64,000 bases of DNA from positions 60,140,127-60,204,126 of the forward strand of contig CM032669.1 of assembly GCA_019095985.1 (NCBI GenBank), written 5' to 3'. Positions within the stretch are counted from its first letter, which is position 1. Each line of letters begins with the position of its first letter. The notes under the pieces were generated by a model. It did no database searches, was not told the origin of the DNA, and saw only the letters and a program-made list of their open reading frames with translations. Positions 18,301 through 24,570 of the stretch are shown piece after piece. This DNA comes from Streblospio benedicti. Lineage: Eukaryota > Annelida > Polychaeta > Spionida > Spionidae. The position numbers and the translations under genes were made by a program.

Positions 18301-20336
18301 GGAGGTGAGTTGTCTACTCGTCAGCAGGACAAGAAACCCTCAAATATCTACTCCTCCTGCAAAAAATTTACTCGTCCTCCTTGCACAAAGCTCTACTATA
18401 TTTGTATGCCAAATTGACCAGAATTGCTACTCGCAAGCAAGTTGTTAAAACATTCTACCGTCCTAAAAAGTTTTTTACCAGTCAACCTCACATTCTGACC
18501 CTGGTGTTTATACTCAACGAAAATACATATCCTTCTGATTATGTTGTAGATTGTGCAGACAAATTACTGTTACAGGACAGTCAGTCGTTTGCATTGTGTC
18601 CAAAATCTTTTTTTACTGTGCAGGTTGTCTGATTTGTGGTTGCAGACACAAGACTTGTTACATCAGTCTGGTGGGACAGCTACAGGAGTTCGTGAGGAAT
18701 GTTTGCAATTATTGTCCAAAATCTTTTTTACTGCATGCAGGTTGTCAACACGCGTTTACACATACACGGTGCTGCATACACGCCGACCTACACAGCTTCA
18801 AGCAAATACAGTCAAGGGGTAATGCATAAGCTACATCGCATACAAATTCGTGAGGAATGCATACACACCCCATACAAATCCCCACGCAAGGGGCGTGCGA
18901 CACATACACATGCATACATACATGCGCAAGATAATGCATACACACGCCAGCGTATGCATACAGCGTACACGCACCATACATACAAATACACGTGTACACA
19001 TACATGCATTAACGCGCCATTGGCGATAAATACACGCAGCGTACAACATACCCGCATGCAAAGGTGCGAAGGTACGCAACACTGTAATTACTCGGTTTAG
19101 TTTTGTGTATTGAAATTCATTTATTTGTAGCTCAATATACTTTAAAATTAAAATTCAGTTATAAGAAATAAATTAAAAATTAATAAAAAGTATATAAATC
19201 TACATTAAAAGATTATTAAATGTGTACATGCTACAAAACAGACAGCAGTAAAAACCTTTGGTAGAAGCCAATAGCTTATCTCCATCTTGGCACAGTATCA
19301 GTAAATATTCAATTCAATTTCTTTATTTCAGAGTATAAAATTCCATACATTATTAATTAGTACAAAAATAGTGACAGTAAAAAAAGGCAAACAGTAAAAA
19401 CGCAATAAAAATGCATCTCATGTAAACAGTACCCTTTGCCATTTAATGGCGTGGCTACAGTCGAAAGTAAAAAAAAACACTACACAATATTACTTACTAA
19501 ACCATTAACACATTTGTACAATCTATCTCAGAGTCAAGATTGTTAGAAACATAAAATTCTGACGTACTATCTCCTCCTAATATATACATTAAGAAGTAAT
19601 GAGACAGTTTTCCTGGAGTCTGCAAATGAAGAAACAAAAATTGATGGAAATTTAAAGTCTACGTAATACGCGAGATTTGCTTCACACCTTCATGGCATCC
19701 TTGTAAATCATATTTACTTTATTTTCTTCATAGCTCTTCAAAAGTTCAAAAAGAGTCCATGAAGAATCAAACATTTTATATAACTGTGTTTTGACCTTTT
19801 GGTCCCATCAAAAACCTAGTGTATAAAGAGATATACGAAGAGGTCAAAACGCAGTAACATAACATTTTTGGATTCTTTAGGACGCTTGAACATTTGAACA
19901 ACTATGAAGAAAAAAAAAGGGATACATTATTAAACAAGTTCATTAGCTATGTATTTGATACTATATATTTAATGAATTCTTCTTGTCAATAGCTGAATAT
20001 TGGATTTTAATATACCTCTGATATTTCAACGGCTGTAAATGGTAGTAAATGACCTCATTTCTTTAAAAAAGATGGACTGACAGCCATTGAAATATCAGAG
20101 GTATATTGATATCCAATCTTCAGCTATTGATAAGAAGAATTCATTAAATATATAGTAAAATGGATATAATTTAAAAACAATATCAGTGTCTAGGTTAAAA
20201 TGTAAGTTTTTAATGCACTGCCCATCTTTTTTTTCCACAGATTGAATTTGTTGAGAGCCTACCGAAAACTCTAAGTGGCAAAGTTAGAAGAGTAGAGTTG
20301 AAGAACAAAGAATGGAAGCACGACCAAGGCCATTGA
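203..20336 (+). CDS. Medium-chain acyl-CoA synthetase (ACSM family), 5'-incomplete gene
   Basis: An AMP-forming acyl-CoA synthetase: it activates medium-chain fatty or aryl acids to an acyl-AMP and then an acyl-CoA, normally in the mitochondrial matrix. Intact exons are 203-321, 1377-1499, 3042-3163, 6444-6517, 8645-8779, 9421-9495, 13029-13109, 13824-13925, 14578-14705, 16818-16917 and 20241-20336. All have AG and GT borders and neighbouring phases agree. Visible family motifs are the P-loop TSGTTGRPK (3084-3110), GYGQSET (9475-9495), GDR..DEDGY..FVGRADD, the hinge YRIGPFEVE and the C-terminal PKTLSGK with the adenylation lysine at 20280-20282. The N-terminal third is outside the window. Two parts are problematic. 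The segment expected between SAPG (ends 6517) and VLCKYP (starts 8645) was not found. The exon after DADKGE is present only as two degenerate copies (18624-18890). The gene may therefore be a recent pseudogene, or the assembly may be faulty. ACSM membership is firm; the paralogue number is not. Confidence 0.88.
465..1375. repeat. Duplicated intron block with one copy holding a MITE
   Basis: Segments around 465-570 recur at about 745-865, and 600-720 recurs at about 985-1055 plus 1308-1330. The later copy is split by the CAGGGCCACG element at 1066-1307. Short copies of the upstream exon's donor junction occur at 448, 571 and 728. Confidence 0.65.
1066..1307. mobile_element. CAGGGCCACG MITE (242 bp)
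   Basis: Ends are CAGGGCCACG and CGTGGCCCTG. The interior is made of short palindromic GTCC-ATAGGAC blocks. It is flanked by T runs, so the target-site duplication is ambiguous. A second copy lies in opposite orientation at about 62751-62990. Confidence 0.75.
1377..1499 (+). CDS. ACSM exon: ILKECP...AEKNHK
   Basis: 41 codons, phase 0 at both ends, acceptor TTCCAG and donor GTAAAA. The exon carries the variable stretch before the nucleotide-binding loop, with GWMDFTGL matching the family's GW-x-(N/D)-(L/F) segment. Confidence 0.83.
1605..1750 (+). repeat. SINE fragment (GGGCCACTTGATATAGTC family)
   Basis: It shares GTGAGTCCCGTC, GGGCCACTTGATATAGTCAAG and the CTGTCTTCAGCTAT tail with the better copy at 58560-58770 and the tail copy at 54945-55090. 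The tRNA-like head is mostly lost here. Confidence 0.55.
2325..2485. repeat. Head-to-head tRNA-derived SINE pair
   Basis: On the minus strand a tRNA-like head runs GGTGGCAGAGTCG ... CGTGGGTTCGAATCC (B box). On the plus strand the 3' half recurs as TGTGGGTTTGAATCC. Both arms end in CCACCAGAG and CTATGTGATAT, giving an inverted repeat with arms of about 55 bp. Not a tRNA gene: no matching acceptor stem. Confidence 0.7.
2486..3041. other. Intron with no recognised feature
   Basis: AT-rich intron sequence before the P-loop exon. I see no repeat shared with the rest of the window and no coding signal. Confidence 0.4.
3042..3163 (+). CDS. ACSM exon with the AMP-binding P-loop
   Basis: Starts CVKTKSDEP, a strong ACSM signature, and contains TSGTTGRPK (3084-3110), the Ser/Thr/Gly-rich ATP phosphate loop. 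It ends in two bases of a Lys codon before donor GTAAGT; the first base of the exon at 6444 completes that codon. Confidence 0.92.
3164..4070. other. Intron with a small inverted repeat
   Basis: About 3260-3420 is a foldback with arms built on CTACTACTCACTTTACACG and its complement. The stretch at about 3480-3640 (TTGCATGATATTGAAAACG...) recurs at about 10970-11060. A short CGT microsatellite lies at 3705. Nothing else is seen. Confidence 0.45.
4348..4924 (+). mobile_element. Penelope-like element, 3' fragment with GIY-YIG endonuclease
   Basis: Two overlapping reading frames show the linker [18 protein letters not shown] and then a GIY-YIG domain ([18 protein letters not shown]). This is the arrangement at the C-terminus of Penelope-like retroelements. 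The reverse transcriptase part is absent, so this is an old 5'-truncated copy inside the ACSM intron. Confidence 0.75.
4925..5157. mobile_element. CAGGGTCAGGATTAG MITE (diverged copy)
   Basis: GGTCAGGATTAGG at the left and CCTGACC at the right frame the repeated CTCGTC/GACGAG interior found again at 9515-10150 and 18305-18500. Shorter remnants of the right end lie at 6245 and 6408. Confidence 0.6.
5226..5900. repeat. Dispersed repeat, partner of 60975-61812
   Basis: About 670 bp that match 60975-61660 nearly throughout, starting CAATGGCAGTCTCTGACACC. The other copy keeps a second long terminal inverted repeat that is missing here, where the copy ends in CTCGTC-type repeat sequence. The small ORFs inside match in both copies but show no known domain. 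Confidence 0.7.
5993..6352 (+). pseudogene. Three tandem acceptor-side copies of the YWLDL exon
   Basis: Copies start after CAG at 5993, 6193 and about 6340. The second is identical to the true exon (6444) for about 52 bp, up to AACCTGTCTGACCTG, then breaks into MITE-like TGGCTAATCCTGACC. The intron just upstream of copies two and three (AAGTGACCCAGGGATC...) is duplicated too. None has a donor site. Confidence 0.85.
6444..6517 (+). CDS. ACSM exon: [16 protein letters not shown]
   Basis: One base completes Lys, followed by [23 protein letters not shown] and the first base of a Gly codon before donor GTAAAA. Three partial copies of its 5' part lie upstream (5993-6352). Only this one has the full exon and a donor. 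Confidence 0.88.
6774..7410. repeat. Direct repeats flanking a foldback
   Basis: About 6774-6935 and 7265-7410 are diverged direct copies (TTCCTATGATTCA, CCCTCACCCTTTCAAAG, CACATTTTCAAA). Between them, about 6975-7100 and 7140-7262 form an inverted repeat (TAAATACCATTCTCTACTGTT). No coding signal, though the missing ACSM exon should lie in this intron. Confidence 0.6.
7415..7915 (+). repeat. TTATGGGCAG dispersed repeat, copy 1
   Basis: Contains CCAGTTATGGGCAGTTTGCGACG, later CTCCAGTTATGGGCAGGTCACGAGG, and ends near ACGTTGGATGTGCCCATAGTTTGAAC. Matching copies are at about 37155-37815 (reverse) and 39860-40160. Confidence 0.65.
8363..8580. mobile_element. hAT-type MITE with 8-bp target duplication
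   Basis: 218 bp with ends CAGGGTATGAAA and TTTCATATCCTG. It is flanked on both sides by ATATACAG (8355-8362 and 8581-8588), an exact 8-bp target-site duplication typical of hAT transposons. No coding capacity. Confidence 0.88.
8645..8779 (+). CDS. ACSM exon: [14 protein letters not shown]
   Basis: 45 codons, phase 0 to phase 0, acceptor TGCAG, donor GTACGT. It holds [14 protein letters not shown] and ends in LSAGEPL, the conserved SAGEP turn. The previous visible exon ends in phase 1, so at least one exon must lie between them. Confidence 0.9.
8790..9300. repeat. Dispersed repeat, partner of 60092-60540
   Basis: Matches 60100-60355 (GCTATTAATGAACCC, GTGTTTGATGTGTCAAAATAAAGC, GTGCGTGGCGATAATAGGGG) and again near 9255 and 60500 (ATCATGAATAATG). 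The terminal inverted repeats seen in the other copy are not preserved. Confidence 0.65.
9421..9495 (+). CDS. ACSM exon with the YGQSET motif
   Basis: 25 codons, phase 0 to phase 0, from NPEVIEKW to GYGQSET. This is the aromatic/threonine motif that lines the adenylate and Mg-ATP site in AMP-forming synthetases. Donor GTGAGA. Confidence 0.9.
9515..10150. mobile_element. CAGGGTCAGGATTAG MITE interrupted near its left end
   Basis: Begins CAGGGT, is interrupted by the element at 9521-9914, resumes CAGGGTCAGGATTAGG at 9915, and ends CAGACCCTG. The interior has alternating CTCGTC/GACGAG palindromes. Related copies: 4925-5157 and 18305-18500. Confidence 0.75.
9521..9914. mobile_element. CAGGGCTGCC MITE (394 bp) nested in another MITE
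   Basis: Exact 13-bp ends CAGGGCTGCCTAC and GTAGGCAGCCCTG, flanked by CAGGGT on both sides (9515-9520, 9915-9920), a 6-bp target duplication. Same terminal sequence as the next element at 10169. Confidence 0.85.
10169..10781. mobile_element. CAGGGCTGCC element (613 bp) with 6-bp target duplication
   Basis: Ends CAGGGCTGCCAA and TTGGCAGCCCTG; flanks GGATAT at 10163-10168 and 10782-10787. Inside, 10340-10430 is a foldback (GGACGTGTTATTGTCAGTACC arms) whose loop carries a tRNA-like B box on the minus strand, GGGTTCAATCCCC. A hAT subfamily with 6-bp duplications is a plausible assignment. Confidence 0.85.
11080..12992. mobile_element. GGCCTAGAAAAAATGAT MITE split by a later insertion
   Basis: Uninterrupted copies of about 370 bp are at 21850-22226 and 55192-55552. 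Here the same element is split at ATGATGAATTAC by 11291-12822. Ends are near-complementary (AGGCCTAG... and ...TTAGGCCT). Confidence 0.85.
11291..12822. mobile_element. Nested 1532-bp transposon with 5-bp target duplication
   Basis: Ends CAGGGTTCGCAC and GTGCCAACCCTG, flanked by ATTAC (11286-11290, 12823-12827). The uninterrupted relatives of the host MITE contain ATTAC once, which confirms the boundaries. No long ORF; includes a foldback around 12520-12615 (CTTACCAAAGGTAAG). Non-autonomous, probably hAT-like. Confidence 0.85.
13029..13109 (+). CDS. ACSM exon: [11 protein letters not shown]
   Basis: 27 codons, phase 0 to phase 0, acceptor TCCAG, donor [20 protein letters not shown] is the family's conserved K-P-G-S-M-G-(K/R)-P stretch. 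Confidence 0.9.
13824..13925 (+). CDS. ACSM exon: [10 protein letters not shown]...PVGLFTRYV
   Basis: 34 codons, phase 0 to phase 0. [22 protein letters not shown] corresponds to the G-x-E-G-(D/E)-I and R-P-x-G-L-F motifs. The donor GTAGGA opens directly into a long intronic minisatellite. Confidence 0.9.
13926..14535 (+). repeat. Intronic minisatellite, about 44-bp unit, about 14 copies
   Basis: The unit is roughly GAAATTCTTATTGAAAACG-CCCATTTCATAATTTTTTTGAAA with variation, starting directly at the donor of the exon ending 13925 and running almost to the next acceptor. It fills essentially the whole intron. Confidence 0.9.
14578..14705 (+). CDS. ACSM exon with the adenylate-binding Asp and hinge
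   Basis: 42 codons plus two bases. It contains [17 protein letters not shown] and [13 protein letters not shown]: the Asp that binds the ribose of AMP, and the hinge before the mobile C-terminal domain. Donor GTGAGC; the next exon completes the Gly codon. Confidence 0.92.
14750..15004. mobile_element. CAGGGAATATCTCTCA MITE (255 bp)
   Basis: Ends CAGGGAATATCTCTCA and TGAGAGATTTTCCCTG. Flanks TAGATT and TTGATT are a probable 6-bp target duplication with one change. The interior carries repeated GCCAA/TTGGC motifs (GCTAGTGGCGAGTG). Confidence 0.75.
15005..15926. other. Intron without recognised features
   Basis: AT-rich sequence with a short GGCCGG-type palindrome near 15035-15085. No repeat or coding signal recognised. 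Confidence 0.35.
15927..16370. repeat. Duplicated acceptor-flank unit 1 with MITE inserted
   Basis: The sequence upstream of the true exon (16720-16817) is present here too, with the MITE at 15975-16314 interrupting it. It resumes CCATGAAGTGCTAGCG and ends in a partial exon start, CAGCTACTGTAC, at 16361. A third partial start, CAGCTACTGTATCAGTCCG, is at 16685. Confidence 0.8.
15975..16314. mobile_element. ACCGAATTCGATCTTTTAAGCGC MITE (about 340 bp)
   Basis: Ends ATACCGAATTCGATCTTTTAAG and AAAAGAACGAATACGGTAT are complementary with few mismatches. The empty duplicate site (ACTATATGCCATG near 16765) supports insertion at TA. Relatives: about 22985-23035, 46079-46400 and 48225-48345. Confidence 0.75.
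16405..16620. repeat. Tandem duplication with X-box-like palindromes
   Basis: Two copies of about 110 bp, each with CGTTGCTAGGCAACCATTTC and ACTGACTGAAGATATAT followed by ACAACGGTTGCTATGTAGTTC. GTTGCTAGGCAAC resembles the RFX X-box. No function is shown. Confidence 0.6.
16818..16917 (+). CDS. ACSM exon: YRIGPFEVE
   Basis: One base completes Gly, then 33 codons from [12 protein letters not shown] to SSPDADKGE; acceptor CTGCAG, donor [15 protein letters not shown] is the start of the C-terminal domain. Partial copies of this exon occur at 16361, 16688 and 18255. Confidence 0.92.
16918..17780. other. Intron without recognised features
   Basis: AT-rich sequence. I recognise no repeat family or exon here. 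Confidence 0.35.
17783..18083. repeat. Long foldback, about 130-bp arms
   Basis: ATAGTTTTGTATTAGTGTTC at the left returns as its complement at the right (GAACACAAATACAAAACTAT). The arms run almost to the centre near 17935. A palindromic MITE or a transposon-derived hairpin. Confidence 0.8.
18117..18258. repeat. Foldback adjoining an exon fragment
   Basis: Arms TTGATTGACAGTTTGGACAA and the complement, with CTGCTGTTGCCATTTTC inside. The right arm ends exactly where the ACSM exon fragment at 18255 begins. Confidence 0.75.
18255..18306 (+). pseudogene. Orphan partial copy of the YRIGPFEVE exon
   Basis: It reads [12 protein letters not shown] followed by a GGAGGTGAGT donor-like end. This matches the middle ([10 protein letters not shown]) and donor side of the exon at 16818-16917. 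The 5' half is replaced by a foldback whose right arm ends here. No acceptor is present, so it is not a usable exon. Confidence 0.7.
18305..18500. mobile_element. CTCGTC/GACGAG MITE, diverged copy
   Basis: Same order of motifs as 9921-10150 (TACTCGTCAGCAGGAC, CTCAAATATCTACTC, CCAAATTGACCAGAATTGCTACTCG). Ends are eroded. Confidence 0.65.
18624..18704 (+). pseudogene. Degenerate copy 1 of the ACSM penultimate exon
   Basis: After a good acceptor (polypyrimidine tract, then TGCAG) it begins GTTGTC. VV-x-x-FVV matches the family's VVKAFVVL at exactly the phase-0 point expected after DADKGE. Further on, another frame reads [12 protein letters not shown], as in ACSM. A stop, frame shifts and the absence of the TAPYKYPRK end show that it is broken. 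Confidence 0.65.
18741..18890 (+). pseudogene. Degenerate copy 2 of the ACSM penultimate exon
   Basis: Its flank duplicates that of copy 1 (same CCAAAATC-T-run acceptor and GCAG/GTTGTC). One frame is open and ends HTPYKSPRK, close to the family's TAPYKYPRK, but the middle does not match and the donor GT is missing after the final AAG. Downstream it merges into a CACATACATG-type simple repeat. Confidence 0.6.
18891..19090. repeat. CACATACATGCATAC simple-repeat tract
   Basis: Alternating purine-pyrimidine, CATAC-rich sequence following the second degenerate exon copy. ORFs on both strands here are products of the simple repeat. Confidence 0.7.
19720..20165. repeat. Two adjacent foldbacks
   Basis: 19725-19915 pairs CATAGCTCTTCAAAAG-type sequence with its complement around a GACCTTTTGG centre. 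19960-20160 pairs ATATATTTAATGAATTCTTC with its complement, arms about 90 bp. Both are probably MITE-type. Confidence 0.7.
20241..20336 (+). CDS. ACSM terminal exon with catalytic lysine and stop
   Basis: Acceptor CCACAG; 31 codons and [20 protein letters not shown] carries the conserved C-terminal Lys (20280-20282) that contacts the carboxylate and alpha-phosphate during adenylation. It ends [11 protein letters not shown], slightly longer than the usual R-x-K-E-W ending. Confidence 0.93.
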   Translation: MEFVESLPKTLSGKVRRVELKNKEWKHDQGH

Positions 20337-20443
20337 TGTTTATTGAAAAGAATGACAATGGAAGCAGAACACTAGAAATCATGTTTAAAATTCACTTGTT
20401 AAGTAAAAAGTGCGGTATGAAATTTGATACATTTCTTTTCGTT

Positions 20444-20449
20444 AATAAA
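20444..20449 (+). terminator. Poly(A) signal of the ACSM gene
   Basis: AATAAA lies 107 bp after the ACSM stop codon, the only canonical hexamer in the first stretch of 3' UTR. Its use is inferred. Confidence 0.55.
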
Positions 20450-21849
20450 ATCATGACTCAATAAGGATGATGGGAAGAAAAAATAGAAATTTCATTTTAA
20501 TGTGAGCTATTTTAAAAGTTTAGTGTATTCCACGTCTGGAATATTTATAATAAGCAAATTGACAGCACCGATTAATATTGTACAGTTTATTGATTGTTTT
20601 TATGTGAAATAGATCATGATGGAACTGATGCATTACAATTAATGAAAAATTCTTTAAGAATACTTATATACATGTAAATACAATCCGGCACAACTTTAAT
20701 GTTTGTGATTATATATTTTTTATAGATCATTCTAAAATTTGCCTAGATTTTAATGGAAGTGCATAACAACATCATTCAACCATAAACGTTTTGCATGACC
20801 ATTTTCTAATAACAAACATAATTACCAGAATCTCATATAAACACAATTTTATTGTTTCACGTGTGAAAGGCTGTAGAAATTTTATGACTTTTATGCATGT
20901 GACGTTTAAAAAACGAAAAAGGTGATGAAAGTGTGAAATCTCAGAACATTGCTGTTAACTGATTTCGATTCACCTGTAACAATGTGCCTGTGTAGCAGTC
21001 TAAATATGACGGGAGCGTTCTTTGTACTGCCCACTAGCATTTAGATAAGCGTAGGCTAGGACTTATTATTTTCATCTCTATTTCTAATTCTGTTACAATC
21101 CCATGTATATCTCTTTGATGCATCTAATGCCGCAAATCTATTAAAAAGCATTCAACGTAGGGTCTTGAATGTTTGGTTATTTTGATGGAAAGCAATCTGC
21201 AGGTCATCTTGTACTTGTGTGTGTGTCTAACACAAAGTGACGACACACAACAATTGTGTCAGACACACACAGCTGCAAGCTGCCAACCGCATTTCTATTG
21301 CGCTTCGTCGCTTTGTTTTAGCTCTTTTCAGTGATAACGTCAATCAGGTTTGCCACAAGATTGAAGTATTCCTGGCTGCCCAAAAGATCCTAAATATTTG
21401 TTTCCAAAAAATGAATTATCTTGCCTTCATCAATAATATGCTGTGTTGTGGAAGCGCCAAAAATCACTGCGAATTTAAAAAAAATAAATAAAAAAATCAT
21501 GCTTTTCAAAATGCACCGGTTTTTGTCTAATTATGACTAAATTATGTCTATTTTTTCTTTCAATTTTCCCCTTACATATGATTTTATGTGGCAACCCTGT
21601 GTTTCACTGATGTTTTTGTCTAATTTCTGTTATAATTTCAATTTTGTTGTGAAAATATTTCTCCTTGTTATTATATATTATAGTATAATTGATTAAATGA
21701 TGATTAAATGTGATGTTGAAGATTTTTTTGCATAACTTTTAAGCAAAACTTATGTTTTGGCCTTGTAAACTAGAGCTACGCCGGTCATGTAACTTGTGTG
21801 TATATGAAGTGTTCACTGGATTATCCTACTCCTGGATGCCAGCGAAACC

Positions 21850-22226
21850 TGAGGCCTAGAAAAAATGATCCTATGGTTCCGGTAACCCTAGCTAACCCAT
21901 TTTAACCCCCCTAACCTAATCTTTTTATTGAGTTTTTTTATAAAAAACTTCAAACCTATGGATTCAGACATAAAATAACATACTAATTTTAGCGATCCAA
22001 TAAGAAAAATCATATGTAATTCATCATTTTTGTTTAATTTTACCATCATGTTGTGTGTGCAGTCACTTTTGTTTTCTATGTGGAGTAAAAAAAAAGAAGT
22101 GGCCCCTACCTAACCTAATTTTTTGCGGTAAAAAAATATGAAGAAAAAAAATAAAATCACCTATCTTACTAACCTATTATTCAAAATCATGTTACCGGAC
22201 CAAACAATCCATTTTTTCTAGGCCTG
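21850..22226. mobile_element. GGCCTAGAAAAAATGAT MITE, uninterrupted copy
   Basis: Same family as 11080-12992 and 55192-55552, in reverse orientation to the first. It reads straight through AATTCATCATTTTTG, the site that carries an insertion at 11291. Confidence 0.85.
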
Positions 22227-22519
22227 ACAGTATAGTGACTGCACAATCCACACGAAACCCATGAAATTAACAGACACCACTCAGAAAATCATAACACAAT
22301 CTTCAGTATTTCTTATACAAATTAACAGTGGATAATGAGTACAAAAATGTGAAGACTACATAGTAATAAAATTAAGAATGTGAATATAGAATGTAAAGGC
22401 ATGAATACACACAGTTGGGGAAAAATACATCTACAACGTAGAGTATAACACTGATCGCAAAAATATCAAATGGCATCCCGGTATTAATATTAGATGAACA
22501 AACTGACAATCTTAACGAG

Positions 22520-22885
22520 ACTTGCTGGAGATAAAAAAATTCTTAAAATGTGCTTGTTTTTTATTTTAGTATAAAAGAACAAGCATTTCCCTTTTTAAAA
22601 ATGTATAACACTTTAGGGGTTTCGGGAATAGATTTTGGTTTATGGATGATACAAAAGATCATGTATACAATTTTGGTACAGTCAAAATTAACATTGACTG
22701 AATTTTTCATTGTATTTGTATGATCTTTTGTATGGTCCAGAAACCAAATTCTATTCCCGCAACCCCTAAAGTGTTATACATTTTTAAAAAGGGAAATGAA
22801 TGTACTTTTATACTAAAATAAAAAAACAAGAACATTTTGAGAATTTTTTTATGTCCAAATTTTTTTATCTCCAGCAAGTCTCCTT
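22520..22885. repeat. Foldback with about 160-bp arms
   Basis: GAGACTTGCTGGAGATAAAA at the left returns as TTTTTATCTCCAGCAAGTCTC at the right. Internal pairs include CACTTTAGGGGTTTCGGGAA and its complement. Confidence 0.8.
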
Positions 22886-23662
22886 AACCAGAGGCAACTG
22901 CATCGACTGTCTTCGATAAGAAATTTAATACTTTCGTACTATAATTCAATCAAATCTTATCAAATGATGCAGTCGCCTTTGCTCTTCACACTTACTGTAT
23001 TCGTTCTTATAAGCGCATCTGCTCTTTTAAGCGCACACAGTTTACCGTCTTTGATAATTATGCTATGCATCGACGATGTCTACTTTTGTAAAATTTTATA
23101 CTGGATATGCTATCAATTTGAAAAAGAAGTACAAAAAGCAGATTCAAAATTATGTGTAAATTGCTTTTAAAAAATGGAATGCTATGCATTAGGGACCAAG
23201 CCAAAAGATCAATGTCGGATTTCCAAGTTAGTTATTTAACTTAGGGGGGGGGGGGGGGGTCAGTAGGCCCAATTAACTTGTGTCATCCGCCAAAATCAAC
23301 TTCTTACCAACCCATTACCAAACTTTGTTATTTCATATTGTTTTTTATTTCTATAGTTAATTTTAAGACCAAACATTTGTTAATCAAGATTTCTTAAAGT
23401 GCACATTCAACTTTTTGAGATATTACCTGGCGAGGGGGGGGTGTCATTCTGTTAAATCAACTTTTTACTAATTAATTTAACAGGGGTGGAGGTGGGTGGG
23501 TCTCTGAGCTAAGTTAAAGAATTAACTTAGTTATCAGACTCGCAATTTTTGGCTTTTGGTCCCTTAAGACACTCACTCTGCCCGATGCTGATGCCCATAC
23601 ACACTCCACAGCACTAGCGCTGAGTGTGAACACTCGGTAAGTACTGCTACTCTTCGACTCAC

Positions 23663-23780
23663 TGTGCCCCATGCTGATGTCCGTATCCAGCGAGTTGAGT
23701 CCATCGAACCCGAGCCGCATGAACATTTTCTCGGCAGCGGCGTCCCCGTCTGATTGGCCGGTCAGCCGGCGGTCAAACGT
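23663..23780 (-). CDS. Orphan coding exon of an unrecognised gene
   Basis: On the minus strand an acceptor (TTTGTTTGCAG) is followed by 39 open codons plus one base and a perfect GTGAGT donor. It reads TFDRRLTGQSDGDAAAEK, then MFMRLGFDGLNSLDTDISMGH. GC-rich codons in AT-rich surroundings match the real exons of this window. A partial copy of its donor side sits further along the minus strand (23577-23600 with ACTCAC at 23571), the same pattern seen at other exons. I do not recognise the protein, and found no neighbouring exon on this strand. It could be an exon of a gene with very long introns, or a relic. Confidence 0.55.
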
Positions 23781-23869
23781 CTGCAAACAAACATAAACAC
23801 AGATATACAGTGAAAATCCTCAACAACATTGGCAATATAAATGTATTCATTTAGAGTCCTTATCAAAAT

Positions 23870-24400
23870 CTTAGTTCTCACGACTTTACATTTTACACCA
23901 GGTCATTGGCAATGTAAATGTGGTGGTTTATAGTCGTGATCCAAGTCTTGCTCTCACGAAAACATTTTACGCCAGGTCATTGGCAACGTATTACTGTAAA
24001 TGTGGTGGTTGATAGGGAAACAGGTGGATTTGACTCAAATCCTATTTTTACCACTGTCAAATGCCTGTTTATGTTACGGTCGAGGACCCTCGAGTTTTTG
24101 GTCAAATGCACCTGTTGGGAAGCAAGAAGATTCGTCCGAATCGCAATTCCACCATATGGTCGAAATTAGTCAGCATGATAGAAAATAAATGTAAAAATGT
24201 AATGATTTATAACCGTGATCCAAGTATTTTGCCCTCACGACTTTACATTTTACACCAGTTCATTGACAATGTAAATGTGGTTGTTTATAGTCGTGATCCA
24301 CGTCTTGTTTACATTTTACACCAGTTCATTGACAATGTAAATGTGGTTGTTTATAGTCGTGATCCACGTCTTGTTTACATTTTACACCAGGTCATTGACA
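23870..24400 (-). repeat. Tandem array derived from a SINE 3' tail
   Basis: About five units of roughly 62-90 bp, the last two almost identical (CAATGTAAATGTGGTTGTTTATAGTCGTGATCC in parts). Each unit matches, in reverse, the tail of the SINE at 48695-49045 (GGTCATTGG, CACGACTT, TTGATCCAAG/CTTGGATCAAG, ATAAACCAGACATTTAC). Confidence 0.75.
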
Positions 24401-24570
24401 CTTTTATTGATCCTCGATTGATCATTTCTCATATACTTGCATTGGCAGCACATTCAGCGCACAATGCTAATCACTCACACAATCACTCACTCTTTCCACC
24501 CAATGACCTGTACCTGATTACCGTGTAGGTGCCACGGAGCTGTGTGCAACCGTTTATGTCTGTGTCACAC
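24385..24570 (-). repeat. Reverse copy of the 48.7-kb SINE, body part
   Basis: Reverse complement matches GTGAGTGATTAGCATTGTGCGC, GAATGTGCTGCC-ATGCAAG and TGATCATT of 48870-48950. The tRNA head is incomplete (GTGTGCAACCGTTTA remnant). The tail runs into the array at 23870-24400. Confidence 0.75.

Larger units (their letters stand above)
20450..23510. other. Intergenic region with repeats
   Basis: Contains an intact MITE (21850-22226) and a foldback (22520-22885). A relative of the 15975 MITE lies near 22990, with G-runs near 23245. No coding signal is recognised. Confidence 0.5.

Noticed and set aside
18745-19100. Overlapping Cys-rich ORFs on both strands
   Set aside because: They are translations of a CACATACATG-type simple repeat. 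Only the PYKSPRK portion has a homologous explanation.
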